Shown here in pieces: positions 63,064 through 64,000 of a stretch of DNA of 64,000 nt (positions are counted from its first letter, which is position 1; the number at the start of each line of letters is the position of its first letter). A model generated the notes under the pieces. It was not told the origin of the DNA and ran no database searches. It saw only the letters and a program-made list of their open reading frames with translations. Position numbers and translations under genes: made by a program. The stretch spans positions 4,972,501-5,036,500 of the forward strand of contig NW_026622919.1 in NCBI RefSeq assembly GCF_023065955.2, in the 5' to 3' direction. The DNA is from Ursus arctos. Its lineage: Eukaryota > Chordata > Mammalia > Carnivora > Ursidae.

Positions 63064-64000
63064 CCCCCGCCAATCGGCCAGCCCATAGGGCTGACACTTG
63101 TAGCACAGGAAGACCACTCTGTCCTTACAAAATTCTGCTTTACTTCGCTCGTAAGAATTCTCAACCTCGTCTACTTTATTAAAATAACTTTCCTTCAAAG
63201 GTAAAAACTGCTGATACCTAGTGCCTAGATGTACCCAGAATCCCAACTTGACGGACGCTCCCCGCCCTTTTAAAGACAGAGTCTACCTCGGCACAACGTG
63301 CCTGATAGCTGAGTACGTATGGGGTGTACACTCCGGCGTCAGCAGAATGTGTGGTTACCCCTTCGGGGCATCCCCAAGGGGAACATGCTGCCAGGAGACA
63401 CCATCACACAAGGTCACTTCTTCATTTGCCTCTGCATACAAAATGACCCACAGAGCTAGATCAGTTTTTTAAGTAGAGGATTATAGATCTGCCCCAGGAG
63501 CTACTTGTAAATAGCCACTGCTATAATCCTGCTATAATAAAAATCCCCAGGCTACAAGTAGATCAGGTCATCTAACTGTTCCTATATGCCTGCCCTTGGG
63601 ATGGCCACACAACTCCTGGGCCTCCCTCCAGGGTCATTCTCATCCATGGCTGGAGGTGTACTTCTAACACCCTGTAGGTGCCCTGGATGTATAGCCAGGT
63701 CTGGAAAGCAGTAACCCTATTTTACAAAGAAATAAGGTGGGGTTAACAGGCTGGGACTAGAGCCCAGATCTCTCAAGTTAGTCTAAAACAAAGTTTCAAC
63801 CTCAGCTCTCACATCCTGGGTGGGTAGGTCTTTGTGGTGGGGGCTGAGTTGTGGATTGTAGGACACTTAGCAGCACCCATCAGATCCCATTAGCACGCTC
63901 CACCCCAGTGGAGAACCACTGGGCTAATCTTAATTCAATTATTTTTCAATGAAACTGAAAAAAGATAATTTGCCACAAAATTTGCCCTATTTTTATGGTT

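Larger units (their letters stand above)
60870..64000 (-). ncRNA. SNHG16: Probable SNHG16 snoRNA host lncRNA, 5' end beyond the window
   Basis: Inferred from two SNORD1 copies on the - strand and from the known human order in which SNHG16, the host of SNORD1A/B/C, lies tail-to-tail with ST6GALNAC2. A - strand AATAAA at 60896-60891 (seen as TTTATT on +) could be its poly(A) signal. No long ORF is present on the - strand, as expected for a host RNA. I did not resolve the exons, and only two of the three family members are visible, so the third may lie to the right. Confidence 0.5.

Overview
This is mammalian nuclear DNA, almost certainly from a caniform carnivore. Dozens of tRNA-Lys-derived CAN-SINEs litter both strands. 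Most are of the type whose body ends in 'cctctctcgctggctgtctc' followed by (AAATA)n and AAAATCTT, which is abundant in bears and also in other arctoids. The exact species cannot be fixed from the window alone.

Two paralogous glycosyltransferase genes lie head-to-tail on the + strand. ST6GALNAC1 has nine coding exons from 3260 to 21173 and encodes 589 aa. ST6GALNAC2 has nine coding exons from 44105 to 58888 and encodes 374 aa. Both were assembled by hand from splice sites, and every exon junction keeps frame. Both are Golgi type II sialyltransferases that put alpha-2,6 sialic acid on the GalNAc of mucin-type O-glycans (Tn, sialyl-Tn and core-1 structures). They share identical splice phases and several identical exon lengths, as expected of a tandem duplication.

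At the right end, on the - strand and convergent with ST6GALNAC2, are two C/D-box snoRNAs (about 62.46-62.52 kb and 62.98-63.06 kb). Their guide is complementary to the 28S rRNA segment ACAGGGATAACT, which marks the SNORD1 family. The surrounding DNA is therefore probably the host lncRNA SNHG16, whose promoter would lie beyond the window.

Layout: 1-3259 5' flank; 3260-21173 ST6GALNAC1, including a 14.2-kb first intron full of SINEs, an L1 3' end and a Tigger-type DNA transposon; 21174-43080 intergenic, with ERV-type LTRs (some nested), L1 fragments, many SINEs and a large pyrimidine/CA microsatellite; 43081-43350 a decayed copy of ST6GALNAC1 exons 7-8; 43480-45170 the CpG island of ST6GALNAC2; 44105-58888 ST6GALNAC2; 58889-64000 its 3' flank and the SNORD1/SNHG16 locus.

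The least expected items are (i) a 289-codon Pro/Ser/Tyr-rich open frame inside ST6GALNAC2 intron 6, on the sense strand, whose stop codon TAG supplies the AG of the intron's splice acceptor; (ii) the ST6GALNAC1-like relic between the two genes; and (iii) a tail-only retroposon with perfect 15-bp target duplications at the ST6GALNAC1 poly(A) signal.
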